Positions 6,750-12,375 of a stretch of DNA of 12,375 nucleotides are shown one piece after another. The first letter of the stretch is position 1. Every line of letters starts with the position of its first letter. Source of the stretch: WYZ-LMO11 sp964617245 (GTDB lineage Archaea > Thermoproteota > Methanomethylicia > Methanomethylicales > Methanomethylicaceae); the NCBI GenBank assembly GCA_964617245.1, contig CAZTWF010000032.1:1-12375 (forward strand). The letters run 5' to 3'. The notes below the pieces were generated by a model. The model ran no database searches. It saw nothing but the letters and a program-made list of their open reading frames with translations, and was not told the origin of the DNA. Both the position numbers and the translations under genes were made by a program.

Positions 6750-7155
6750 ATTCTGTATTTTCTTCTCTTAATAAATATTCTGGATATTGTTCTTTAAGTT
6801 CAGATAAAGTTCTTAAAATGATTTCCCAACATAAAAGATAGCCTCTTTCATAATCATCAATAGTTGATCTAAAGATTTCATTTTTAAAATTATTGGCTAA
6901 TTCTCTAATCTTTTCTGGACTTTCATATCGATAAACTCTTGTGAAAAAAGCAATTTTGTCTTTTTCTTTCATAGCAATATATGCACCTTTTATGGCATTA
7001 AAAAAACCATTTCCTATTTCTCCAAATTTTTCTAATTTATTTTTTAATTGTAATAATTCTTGTTCAGCTCTTACTAAGTTATTAAAATAAATGTATTTGA
7101 CTAATTGTGATATTTCAGAAGAAAATTTTCTTAATTGATCATAATCATTATACAT
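6736..7155 (-). CDS. Unrecognised helical protein
   Basis: I do not recognise this protein. From ATG 7155 it has 139 residues, soluble, rich in Lys/Glu/Leu, and apparently all helical with no membrane segment. The segments QLKNKLEKFGEIGNGFFNAI and YRYESPEKIRELAN look like conserved helix pairs. The C-terminal half contains DDYERGYLLCWEIILRTL before a polar tail. The overall look (paired helices with aromatic positions) recalls small archaeal helical-bundle proteins, but I assign no function. An in-frame ATG at 7173 would add six residues (MLFSFF) and has no ribosome site either. I prefer 7155 because a palindromic TATA-like element lies about 26 bp upstream, which suits a leaderless mRNA. Its 3' end overlaps the convergent EMC6-like gene by 14 bp. 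Confidence 0.7.
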   Translation of the reverse strand: MYNDYDQLRKFSSEISQLVKYIYFNNLVRAEQELLQLKNKLEKFGEIGNGFFNAIKGAYIAMKEKDKIAFFTRVYRYESPEKIRELANNFKNEIFRSTIDDYERGYLLCWEIILRTLSELKEQYPEYLLREENTESTSK

Positions 7156-7177
7156 AAAAAAAGAAAATAGCATGATT

Positions 7178-7185
7178 TATTAATA
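7178..7185. promoter_or_regulatory. Palindromic TATA-like element between divergent genes
   Basis: TATTAATA is a perfect palindrome whose centre lies about 25 bp from the fumarase alpha ATG (7206, plus strand) and about 26 bp from ATG 7155 of the helical protein (minus strand). Neither start has a ribosome site. A single shared box driving two leaderless transcripts is an inference from this spacing. Confidence 0.4.
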
Positions 7186-7205
7186 CTTTTTGGTTTTTTA
7201 TCTTT

Positions 7206-8054
7206 ATGAATGAAATAGATAGTGATATTATTGTTGAGGCTATAAGAAGATTAGAATGTGATTTACCAGAAGATATAGAAAAGAAATTACTAGAAATAAG
7301 AGGAAAAGAAGAAGGTCTTAGTAAAATTGTTATTGATTCTATAATAGAGAATATTAAATATGCTAGAGAAGAAAAAGTTCCAATATGTCAAGATACAGGA
7401 ATTATTGAATTTTTTGTAAAATGTTCAAAAGAATTTAAAAAAATTAAGAAAATAATAGAAGAAGCAATAAGAAGAGCAGTAATAGAAGTTCCTATAAGAG
7501 CAAATACAGTAAATCCTTTTACAAGAGAAAATCAAGGAGAAAACCTAGGAAGATTTCATCCAATAATTCATTTTGAGTATGAAGATAATGATTTTATAAA
7601 AATTGATATTTTAGCAAAAGGTGCTGGTTCAGAAAATGTTAGTTGTATTTATATGTTAGATCCAATAAAAGGATTAAAAGGAATAAAAGAAGCTATAATT
7701 AATACTATAAAAAAAGCTAATGGAAAACCATGTCCACCAATAATTGTAGGCATTGGAATTGGAGGAAATATGGAATTAGCTGTACATTTATCAAAATATG
7801 CTCTTCTTAGACCTATTAATCAAAGAAGTTCTTATGAAGTTGTAAAAAATTTAGAAGAAGAATTAATAGAAGAAATAAATAATTTAAGAATAGGACCTAT
7901 GGGATTTGGTGGAAAAACAACAACACTTAATGTAGCAATAGAATGGGCACATTGTCATACAGCTAGTCTTCCATTATGTGTAAATATTCAATGTTGGGCT
8001 TTAAGAAGAATTTCTATTCTATATGATGGAAAAGAAACTAAGATTATTAGGTGA
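7206..8054 (+). CDS. Fumarate hydratase class I, alpha subunit
   Basis: This 282-aa protein is the [4Fe-4S]-binding subunit of a two-subunit class I fumarase, which interconverts fumarate and malate in the cytosol. The three expected cluster ligands are visible as C61 (PICQDTG), C147 (SENVSC) and C258 (ASLPLC). The HCHTASLP segment and GIGIGGNMELA (182-192) are also family signatures. The length is typical of the split archaeal and bacterial form, equal to the N-terminal part of one-chain FumA. The family also includes L(+)-tartrate dehydratase alpha, which cannot be excluded, but fumarase is the usual role in archaea. The gene is followed directly by the beta subunit (4-bp gap). The 5' leader seems to be absent or nearly so, given a TATA-like box about 25 bp upstream and no Shine-Dalgarno sequence. 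Confidence 0.92.
   Translation: MNEIDSDIIVEAIRRLECDLPEDIEKKLLEIRGKEEGLSKIVIDSIIENIKYAREEKVPICQDTGIIEFFVKCSKEFKKIKKIIEEAIRRAVIEVPIRANTVNPFTRENQGENLGRFHPIIHFEYEDNDFIKIDILAKGAGSENVSCIYMLDPIKGLKGIKEAIINTIKKANGKPCPPIIVGIGIGGNMELAVHLSKYALLRPINQRSSYEVVKNLEEELIEEINNLRIGPMGFGGKTTTLNVAIEWAHCHTASLPLCVNIQCWALRRISILYDGKETKIIR
8049..8054 (+). promoter_or_regulatory. Ribosome-binding site deciding the fumarase beta start
   Basis: AGGTGA overlaps the alpha-subunit stop and lies 4 bp before ATG 8059. It favours that ATG over the in-frame ATG at 8023, which would add 12 residues and overlap the alpha gene. Confidence 0.55.
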
Positions 8055-8058
8055 AATT

Positions 8059-8586
8059 ATGAAAATATGGAAATTAAATACTATATTAGATGATGAAATA
8101 ATTGAGAAAATAAGTATAGGAGATATTGTATATCTTTCTGGAATTTTATTTACTATGAGAGATATGGCACATTTAAAAGCAATAGAATTATTAAGAAAAG
8201 GAGAAAAACTTCCATTTGATTTAAAAAATAAAATAATATATCATTGTGGTCCTTTACTTAAGGGATCAAAAGTTGTTTCTGCTGGTCCAACAACAAGTAT
8301 GAGAATGGAAGAATTAGAAGAAGAATTAATCAAATTAACAGGATTAAAAGGCATAATAGGGAAAGGAGGAATGGGAGAAAAAACTCTTAATGCTTTAAAA
8401 AGATATCATTGTATATATATGGAATTTCCAGGAGGAGCAGGAGCTTTAGCAGCAAAACAAATTAAAAATGTAAAGGAAGTATATTGGAGAGATCTAGGAG
8501 ATCCTGAGGCAGTATGGGTTTTAGAAGTAGAAAACTTTGGACCATGTTTTGTCACTATGGATTCAAAAGGAAATAAATTAAGATAA
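8059..8586 (+). CDS. Fumarate hydratase class I, beta subunit
   Basis: This 175-aa protein is the second subunit of the class I fumarase, matching the C-terminal domain of one-chain FumA. Visible family motifs are the substrate-side loop YHCGPLLKG (61-69), AGPTTSMRM (75-83, the conserved T-S-x-R), GKGGMG (101-106) and the PGGAGALAA turn (124-132). It should complete the active site at the interface with the cluster-bearing alpha subunit. Length is normal. I selected ATG 8059 rather than 8023 because AGGTGA sits just upstream and the residues added by 8023 look unlike the family. The stop codon TAA (8584-8586) directly abuts the stop of the convergent AOR-HPS gene. A T-rich run just beyond, inside that gene, could end transcription. 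Confidence 0.92.
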   Translation: MKIWKLNTILDDEIIEKISIGDIVYLSGILFTMRDMAHLKAIELLRKGEKLPFDLKNKIIYHCGPLLKGSKVVSAGPTTSMRMEELEEELIKLTGLKGIIGKGGMGEKTLNALKRYHCIYMEFPGGAGALAAKQIKNVKEVYWRDLGDPEAVWVLEVENFGPCFVTMDSKGNKLR

Positions 8587-11097
8587 TTATTTATTACTTT
8601 TTTGTTTGTATTCATCCCATAATTTTCTTACTGTAGTAACAAATCTTCTTGTAGCTTCTTCTGGATTTGCAGATTTTGTAATAGCCCCACCAACTATAAT
8701 TATTTTAGCACCTGCTTTTACTAATAATGGTACAACTTCTAATTTTATTCCTCCAGCTACTGCAACTGGTGTATTTATTGATTTAACAAGATTTTCTACT
8801 ATAGTAATTTTTTGATCTACTTCTCTTTCTCTTATTTGTGCACTTATACCAACATGTAGACAAACAATATCAACACCTAATTTTTCAACTTCTATAGCTC
8901 TTGATATTGGATCTTTAAGATTCATTAAATCTACCATTACCTTAAGACCATATTTTCTAGCAGCACCTACTGCATCTTTTATTGTATAATCATCTGTTGC
9001 TCCCATTACTGTTACTATATCAGCACCATTTTCAGCAGCTAATTCTGTTTCCAACCATCCAGTATCAAATGTCTTAAGATCTGCTACAATTGTAGCATTT
9101 GGACATAATTTTCTAAATTCTTTTATTACTCTAAGACCTTCTGATTTAATTAAAGGAGTTCCTGCTTCTATTATATCTGCTCCTCCACGATATGCTGCTT
9201 CAGCAAGAGGTAATGCATCTTTCATATATCTTTCATCAATAGCTACTTGAATTTTTGGACCATCATAAAGTGGAGTTAAACCCAATTCCAACACCTTCTT
9301 ATCTGTTGGTATTCCATTATAATCCCAACCTCTTACAGTATAATATTCATTTAGTAATTTATCTAAATTAATTGTTTCTCCTTTTGCAGGACCATCTGGT
9401 AAAGGTTCATTTAATAATCTCTTAGGCAAAGTATCATCTTTTCTTGAAAATCCTTCTCTGACATTAAAAAGTCTTTCTAAATTGTATATTCTTTCTCCAA
9501 TTTTATAGAATTCTTCTCTATCAACATAAAATCCTGTAGCAGTTGTAAGTAATCTTGCATAAAAATCAGGTTCAAAATTTAGTGTAGAAAATAATGCAAG
9601 TGAAGAATATTTACATAATATAAGAGAATCAAGAACTGCAAATACATCTTGCATAATTTTTGTAAGTAATGCCTTATTTTCATAAGAATTTGGATTTAAA
9701 TATCTTGGAATACTTAAAATCTCAGGAGCAATCATAAAAGCTCTTAAATGACATCCTCCCCTATTTGAAGTTGCATAGGCAAGAGCCATTCCTTTTGCTC
9801 CTCTTGGATCATATGCAGGAAGCTCAAGTCCTTTAACATGAAAGGCATAATCTTCAGCATTAAATATTTCAGAAGCTCTCTTAACACCTTCAGCTAATAT
9901 ATTTCCAATACCTTCTCTAAAAGCTGTCATTTTTATTAATTTATATAAACTTTCTATATCACCAAATTTTGGTTCAAAACCTATATTCTTAGCATCAATT
10001 TTACCATTTTCATAACATGCCATAAGAAAAGCAATAATCTGACCCATTGATATAGTATCAATTCCATATTTATTACACATATCATTAGCAATTGCTATAG
10101 CTTCAATATCACTTATACCACAATTTGGACCAAAAGCCCATATTGTTTCATATTCTGGTCCTTCTGTCTCTAGTACATCACCATTAGGTAATTTTACATT
10201 TGTAATTCTTCCACACATTATTGGACATGCAAAACATCCTTTTTTTCCTTTTAAAATTGTCTTTGTCATATATTCTCCACTTACTTTTTCAGCTTCTTCA
10301 AAAAAACTTGATTTATAATTTCTTACCGAAAGTATTCCAGCTTTATTAATTATATGAATTAGAACAGCAGTACCATATCTTCCTAATCCATCACCAGTAA
10401 CTGGATGACCTTTAATTATATTCATACATCGTTTTACTTCTTTCATAAATGCATAACGATTTGCAATAGGAATTTCTGCTGAACCTTTAACTATAATTGC
10501 TTTAAGCTTCTTTGACCCCATAACAGCACCTACACCACCTCTAGCTGCAGTTCTATGTTTATCATTCATTATTGCTGCTATTCTAACAAGTCTTTCTCCA
10601 GCAGGACCAATACAAGCAACTCTAGCATATTGTTCTCCTATAATTTGTTTAAGACAAGCTTCTGTTTCAAATACATCTAAACCCCAAATATTAGATGCAT
10701 CATGAAGTTTTGCTTTTCCATTTATTATTGAAAGAAAAACTGGAGTATCACTTACACCTTCTATTATAATTCCATCAAATCCAGCTCTTTTTAATTCAAC
10801 TCCAAAATATCCACCACCATTAGCATCAAATATAGTACCTGTAAGAGGAGATTTTGTAGATACAGAATATCTACCAGAAGTAGGAGCAGGTGTACCTGTA
10901 AGAGGGCCTGTCATAAATATTAACTTATTTTTTGGACCTAAAGGATCAATACCTACAGGAAGTTCATCAAATAATATTTTAGCACCATATCCTCTTCCAC
11001 CAATAAATTGATATGCTATATCCATATTTAATTCTTCAATTGAAATTTCTTTTGAAGATAAATCAACTCTCAATATTTTCCCCATATATCCATTCAT
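8587..11097 (-). CDS. Aldehyde:ferredoxin oxidoreductase fused to 3-hexulose-6-phosphate synthase
   Basis: This 836-aa protein joins two complete enzymes. Residues 1-607 are a tungstopterin AOR-family oxidoreductase, which oxidises aldehydes to acids and reduces ferredoxin. Cluster cysteines C288, C291, C295 and C495 nearly match the Pyrococcus AOR positions. Pterin loops such as AYDPRGA (428-434) and NRGGCH (445-450) are present, as are the active-site Glu317 and His450. Residues from about 608 to 836 are an HPS/orotidine-decarboxylase-fold barrel. It has IEAGTPLI, the D-x-K-x-x-D motif (D673, K675, D678), HVGIS (748-752) and a phosphate-binding GGI loop. HPS interconverts hexulose-6-phosphate with ribulose-5-phosphate plus formaldehyde. 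No linker of note separates the halves. ATG 11097 has GAGATGAT 6 bp upstream. The preferred aldehyde (formaldehyde is inferred) cannot be read. It lies divergent to moaD. Confidence 0.93.
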   Translation of the reverse strand: MNGYMGKILRVDLSSKEISIEELNMDIAYQFIGGRGYGAKILFDELPVGIDPLGPKNKLIFMTGPLTGTPAPTSGRYSVSTKSPLTGTIFDANGGGYFGVELKRAGFDGIIIEGVSDTPVFLSIINGKAKLHDASNIWGLDVFETEACLKQIIGEQYARVACIGPAGERLVRIAAIMNDKHRTAARGGVGAVMGSKKLKAIIVKGSAEIPIANRYAFMKEVKRCMNIIKGHPVTGDGLGRYGTAVLIHIINKAGILSVRNYKSSFFEEAEKVSGEYMTKTILKGKKGCFACPIMCGRITNVKLPNGDVLETEGPEYETIWAFGPNCGISDIEAIAIANDMCNKYGIDTISMGQIIAFLMACYENGKIDAKNIGFEPKFGDIESLYKLIKMTAFREGIGNILAEGVKRASEIFNAEDYAFHVKGLELPAYDPRGAKGMALAYATSNRGGCHLRAFMIAPEILSIPRYLNPNSYENKALLTKIMQDVFAVLDSLILCKYSSLALFSTLNFEPDFYARLLTTATGFYVDREEFYKIGERIYNLERLFNVREGFSRKDDTLPKRLLNEPLPDGPAKGETINLDKLLNEYYTVRGWDYNGIPTDKKVLELGLTPLYDGPKIQVAIDERYMKDALPLAEAAYRGGADIIEAGTPLIKSEGLRVIKEFRKLCPNATIVADLKTFDTGWLETELAAENGADIVTVMGATDDYTIKDAVGAARKYGLKVMVDLMNLKDPISRAIEVEKLGVDIVCLHVGISAQIREREVDQKITIVENLVKSINTPVAVAGGIKLEVVPLLVKAGAKIIIVGGAITKSANPEEATRRFVTTVRKLWDEYKQKSNK
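8597..8607 (+). terminator. Oligo-T terminator candidate for the fumarase operon
   Basis: CTTTTTTGTTT lies 11 bp after the fumarase beta stop and inside the last codons of the convergent AOR-HPS gene. Archaeal RNA polymerase often stops at such U-tracts without a hairpin. The call rests only on base composition and position. Confidence 0.35.
9292..9297 (-). promoter_or_regulatory. Internal ribosome-site-like sequence at the AOR/HPS junction
   Basis: AAGGTG on the minus strand is followed by 6 nt (ttggaa) and an in-frame TTG at 9283-9285 (residue 605), three residues before the HPS half. The layout copies the NFACT start site. It could give free HPS of about 232 aa or be a relic of a once separate gene, and it could also be chance. 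Confidence 0.25.
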
Positions 11098-11103
11098 ATA
11101 TTT

Positions 11104-11111
11104 ATCATCTC
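11104..11111 (-). promoter_or_regulatory. Ribosome-binding site of the AOR-HPS gene
   Basis: GAGATGAT on the minus strand lies 6 bp before ATG 11097. It supports that ATG over the in-frame ATG at 11085. Confidence 0.5.
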
Positions 11112-11141
11112 TTAATCGAAAAGAATTTAATCATGAGAATT

Positions 11142-11149
11142 ATTTAAAT
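11142..11149 (-). promoter_or_regulatory. TATA-like box for the AOR-HPS gene
   Basis: ATTTAAAT lies in the 66-bp gap between AOR-HPS and moaD. Its distance to ATG 11097 predicts a leader of about 20 nt containing GAGATGAT. It is palindromic but too close (about 19 bp) to the moaD start for an ordinary leaderless transcript on the plus strand, so a role for moaD is doubtful. Confidence 0.4.
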
Positions 11150-11163
11150 CTAATTGATAAGAA

Positions 11164-11442
11164 ATGAAAATAAAAGTAGAATTTTTTGCTACACTAAGAG
11201 AAGTATTAGGTATGTCAAGTATAGAGATAGAATGTGAAGGAACTACTATAGAAGACATTTTAAATCTATTATTAGAAAAATTTGGTTCAGTATTAGAAGA
11301 TATAATTTTTGAAAGAGGAAGATTAAAAGAGATGGTTAAAATTTTATTAAATGGAAAAGATATAAGAGGATTAAATGGACTTAAAACAGAATTAAGAGAT
11401 GGAGATTGTGTTTCAATATTTCCTCCAATAGCAGGAGGATAA
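11164..11442 (+). CDS. moaD: MoaD-family molybdopterin synthase sulfur carrier
   Basis: This 92-aa protein has the ubiquitin-like beta-grasp fold of archaeal MoaD. It begins with a strand MKIKVEFFATLREVLG and has a helix at about 29-41. It ends in the obligatory Gly-Gly after FPPIA, the residue pair that is adenylated and thiocarboxylated. As a thiocarboxylate MoaD donates sulfur to make the dithiolene of molybdopterin/tungstopterin with MoaE. Archaeal MoaD-like proteins can also act as protein modifiers (SAMPs), which is a fair alternative. The gene is divergent from the AOR-HPS gene, whose product needs a tungstopterin, and this supports the cofactor role. No Shine-Dalgarno sequence is evident. 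A T-rich stretch at 11503-11512 follows 60 bp after the stop. Confidence 0.88.
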   Translation: MKIKVEFFATLREVLGMSSIEIECEGTTIEDILNLLLEKFGSVLEDIIFERGRLKEMVKILLNGKDIRGLNGLKTELRDGDCVSIFPPIAGG

Positions 11443-11502
11443 AATATCTCATAATCAATATCAAGAACTTTTAGTGATTAATATTTGATGCTATATTCTT
11501 AA

Positions 11503-11512
11503 TTTTTATTTT
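11503..11512 (+). terminator. T-rich terminator candidate after moaD
   Basis: TTTTTATTTT on the plus strand lies about 60 bp beyond the moaD stop, consistent with a U-tract archaeal terminator. There is no hairpin; the call is based on composition only. Confidence 0.35.
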
Positions 11513-11585
11513 GTCCTTAAAAATATTTAATTGCTATTTACTGAAATCTTTAGGTTTTATGAATACTTACTTATATAAAAATTTA

Positions 11586-11613
11586 ATAAAAAATTAGTTA
11601 ATAAAATAAAAAA
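11586..11613 (-). terminator. T-rich terminator candidate after alba
   Basis: On the minus strand two T-runs (TCTTTTTTATTTTAT and AATTTTTTAT) lie about 24 to 50 bp beyond the alba stop. They fit the usual multi-U archaeal terminators. The call is based on composition and position only. Confidence 0.4.
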
Positions 11614-11636
11614 GATGTAAGAATGTGTAGTATTAT

Positions 11637-11951
11637 TTATTTCTTTAATGGTTTACCAGAAATCACTATTTCTATTATTGATACATTTCTAGGTGGATCT
11701 CCTATAGTTTCTGTATCAATTTTTATTGACTTTATTGAAGAATTTCCAAGAAATCTATTTATAAGTATTTGAGCAACATCTACTGCACGAGAAATTGCTC
11801 TTCCTCTTGCCTTTATTGTAATAGCATCACTTTGAGTTAATTGCATTAATGCTGCCATGACATAACTCATAAGTGGTTTTTTACCAACTAAGACAACATC
11901 CTTGAGGACTTCTTTAGGTCTTTGTGGTTGTGATTTCTGTATTTCTGCCAT
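11637..11951 (-). CDS. albA: DNA/RNA-binding protein Alba
   Basis: This 104-aa protein is an Alba (Sac10b/Sso10b) family chromatin protein, a small basic dimer that coats double-stranded DNA and also binds RNA. After a polar tail of about 17 residues comes VLVGKKPLMSYVMAA, which carries the paired lysines (with the conserved Lys that Sir2/Pat act on in Sulfolobus). Then come the helix and strand with IKARGRAISRAVDVAQ, and a C-terminal hairpin in which NVSIIEIVISG is the last strand. Length is typical. The start at ATG 11951 has the best Shine-Dalgarno of the window, GAGGTGA at 11956-11962, which fits a highly expressed protein. A T-rich tail follows its stop, and it is divergent from the methyltransferase gene. 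Confidence 0.95.
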   Translation of the reverse strand: MAEIQKSQPQRPKEVLKDVVLVGKKPLMSYVMAALMQLTQSDAITIKARGRAISRAVDVAQILINRFLGNSSIKSIKIDTETIGDPPRNVSIIEIVISGKPLKK

Positions 11952-11955
11952 ATTT

Positions 11956-11962
11956 TCACCTC
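11956..11962 (-). promoter_or_regulatory. Strong ribosome-binding site of alba
   Basis: GAGGTGA on the minus strand lies 4 bp before ATG 11951. It is the closest match in the window to the archaeal anti-Shine-Dalgarno sequence. Confidence 0.65.
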
Positions 11963-11985
11963 ATTTTTTCTTAGTTTAAACTATC

Positions 11986-12002
11986 CTAAATAAAAATATA
12001 AC
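11986..12002. promoter_or_regulatory. Shared AT-rich promoter region of alba and the methyltransferase gene
   Basis: This stretch holds TTATATTTTTA on the minus strand (start predicted near 11968, leader with GAGGTGA for alba). It also holds AAAAATATAA on the plus strand about 27 bp before ATG 12024, fitting a leaderless methyltransferase mRNA. A GTTTAAAC at 11974-11981 is another candidate box for alba. Confidence 0.35.
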
Positions 12003-12023
12003 TCTTAAATAAATCTTTATCTC

Positions 12024-12375
12024 ATGAAAAAACGTAATTTAATAGAAGAATACAATATAACTGCATATTTATATAATATGAGATATAAAGAAGAACAAGA
12101 ATTAAAAATAAGCTTCTTATTAGGAAGAATAAAACCAAAAGAAGATGAAATTTTAATAGATGTAGGATGTGGTACTGGTATTCTATTTAAAATGGTAAAA
12201 TGTAAGGAAATAATTGGTATTGATATTTCCATAAATATGATTAAAGAGGCTAAGAAAATTGGAAAGGCTGAATTGATTTTAGCAGATGGAGAAAATCTTC
12301 CATTAAGAGATGAAATTGCTGATGTAGCAATGAGTATTACAGTAATTGATCTTGCAGAAAATAAAGAAAAATTTT
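12024..12375 (+). CDS. Class I SAM-dependent methyltransferase (5' part, cut by window end)
   Basis: Only the first 117 codons lie in the window; the frame stays open to the edge. After a 40-residue helical lead with AYLYNMRYKEEQE comes motif I, DVGCGTG (residues 47-53), which binds S-adenosylmethionine. The motif II acidic strand GIDIS follows at 66-70, and an adenine-binding ADGENLPL segment near 90-97. It is thus a class I Rossmann methyltransferase of the UbiE/Methyltransf_11 type. The substrate cannot be told from this part. ATG 12024 has no ribosome site, and a TATA-like element about 27 bp upstream suggests a leaderless message. It is divergent from alba. Confidence 0.85.
   Translation, partial: MKKRNLIEEYNITAYLYNMRYKEEQELKISFLLGRIKPKEDEILIDVGCGTGILFKMVKCKEIIGIDISINMIKEAKKIGKAELILADGENLPLRDEIADVAMSITVIDLAENKEKF

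Larger units (their letters stand above)
11443..11636. other. 194-bp gap between moaD and alba
   Basis: This is the longest gene-free stretch of the window. It is extremely AT-rich with no convincing reading frame, tRNA or long inverted repeat. It seems to hold only the T-rich ends of the two convergent transcripts. Confidence 0.5.

Noticed and set aside
8023..8058. Upstream in-frame ATG for fumarase beta
   Set aside because: It overlaps the alpha gene, the extra residues do not look like the family, and AGGTGA just before ATG 8059 marks the better start.
8406..8815. Frames antisense to the fumarase beta and HPS ends
   Set aside because: Both overlap well-supported coding sequence and have no family resemblance.
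9274..9300. Possible frameshift or sequencing join making an artificial AOR-HPS fusion
   Set aside because: The frame runs through without a stop. The AOR half ends at its normal length and HPS starts at its normal first strand with no extra or missing residues. A random error would not usually give so clean a join. It still deserves a read-level check.
11450..11495. Imperfect inverted repeat (AATCA ... TGATT) after moaD
   Set aside because: The stem is only about 5 bp with many mismatches beyond, as expected by chance in such AT-rich DNA.
12017..12232. Minus-strand frame of 71 residues
   Set aside because: It is antisense to the methyltransferase, whose SAM-binding motifs are clear on the plus strand.
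1..12375. CRISPR arrays, tRNA or rRNA genes, transposases
   Set aside because: No regularly spaced repeats, no GC-rich structured RNA segments and no transposase-like frames were seen on either strand.

Overview
The window is a dense, very AT-rich stretch (well under 35% G+C by eye) of an archaeal chromosome. Archaeal markers are an Alba chromatin protein, a tungsten-type aldehyde:ferredoxin oxidoreductase (AOR), an archaeal MoaD, an archaeal NFACT/RqcH protein, CBS-domain proteins (one with a zinc ribbon), a Mut7-C nuclease and TATA-like boxes about 25 bp from starts. An Alba plus an EMC6-like membrane protein points towards the TACK side of the Archaea, and the AOR suggests an anaerobe, possibly a thermophile. 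The species cannot be named from this sequence. No rRNA, tRNA, CRISPR array or insertion sequence was seen.

Layout. Positions 4429 to 10 (minus strand) hold a tight six-gene run: CBS pair with zinc ribbon, two four-CBS proteins, a Mut7-C/zinc-ribbon nuclease, an AMMECR1 protein and a MurG-like glycosyltransferase. Spacings run from a 14-bp overlap to 19 bp. Upstream on the same strand lies the NFACT/RqcH gene (4498-6462). Its 5' end overlaps the 5' end of a divergent small membrane protein (6444-6749) that resembles EMC6. That gene overlaps, tail to tail, a helical protein of unknown function (6736-7155). A palindromic TATA-like element at 7178-7185 sits between this unknown gene and the divergent two-subunit class I fumarase (7206-8586).

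The fumarase operon abuts, with no gap, the convergent gene at 8587-11097. This gene encodes a full-length AOR (residues 1-607) fused in frame to a full-length 3-hexulose-6-phosphate synthase (HPS, from about residue 608). HPS run in the pentose-forming direction releases formaldehyde, and AOR-family enzymes oxidise aldehydes, so the fusion suggests a built-in formaldehyde scavenger. A divergent moaD gene (11164-11442), whose product supplies sulfur for the pterin cofactor that AOR needs, starts 66 bp away. After the largest gene-free stretch (194 bp) come Alba (minus strand) and the start of a class I methyltransferase (plus strand, cut by the window edge).

The most interesting items are the AOR-HPS fusion, a start-like signal (AAGGTG, 6 nt, TTG) exactly at its domain junction, the EMC6-like gene interlocked with the RqcH-type gene, and the cluster of ten CBS domains.
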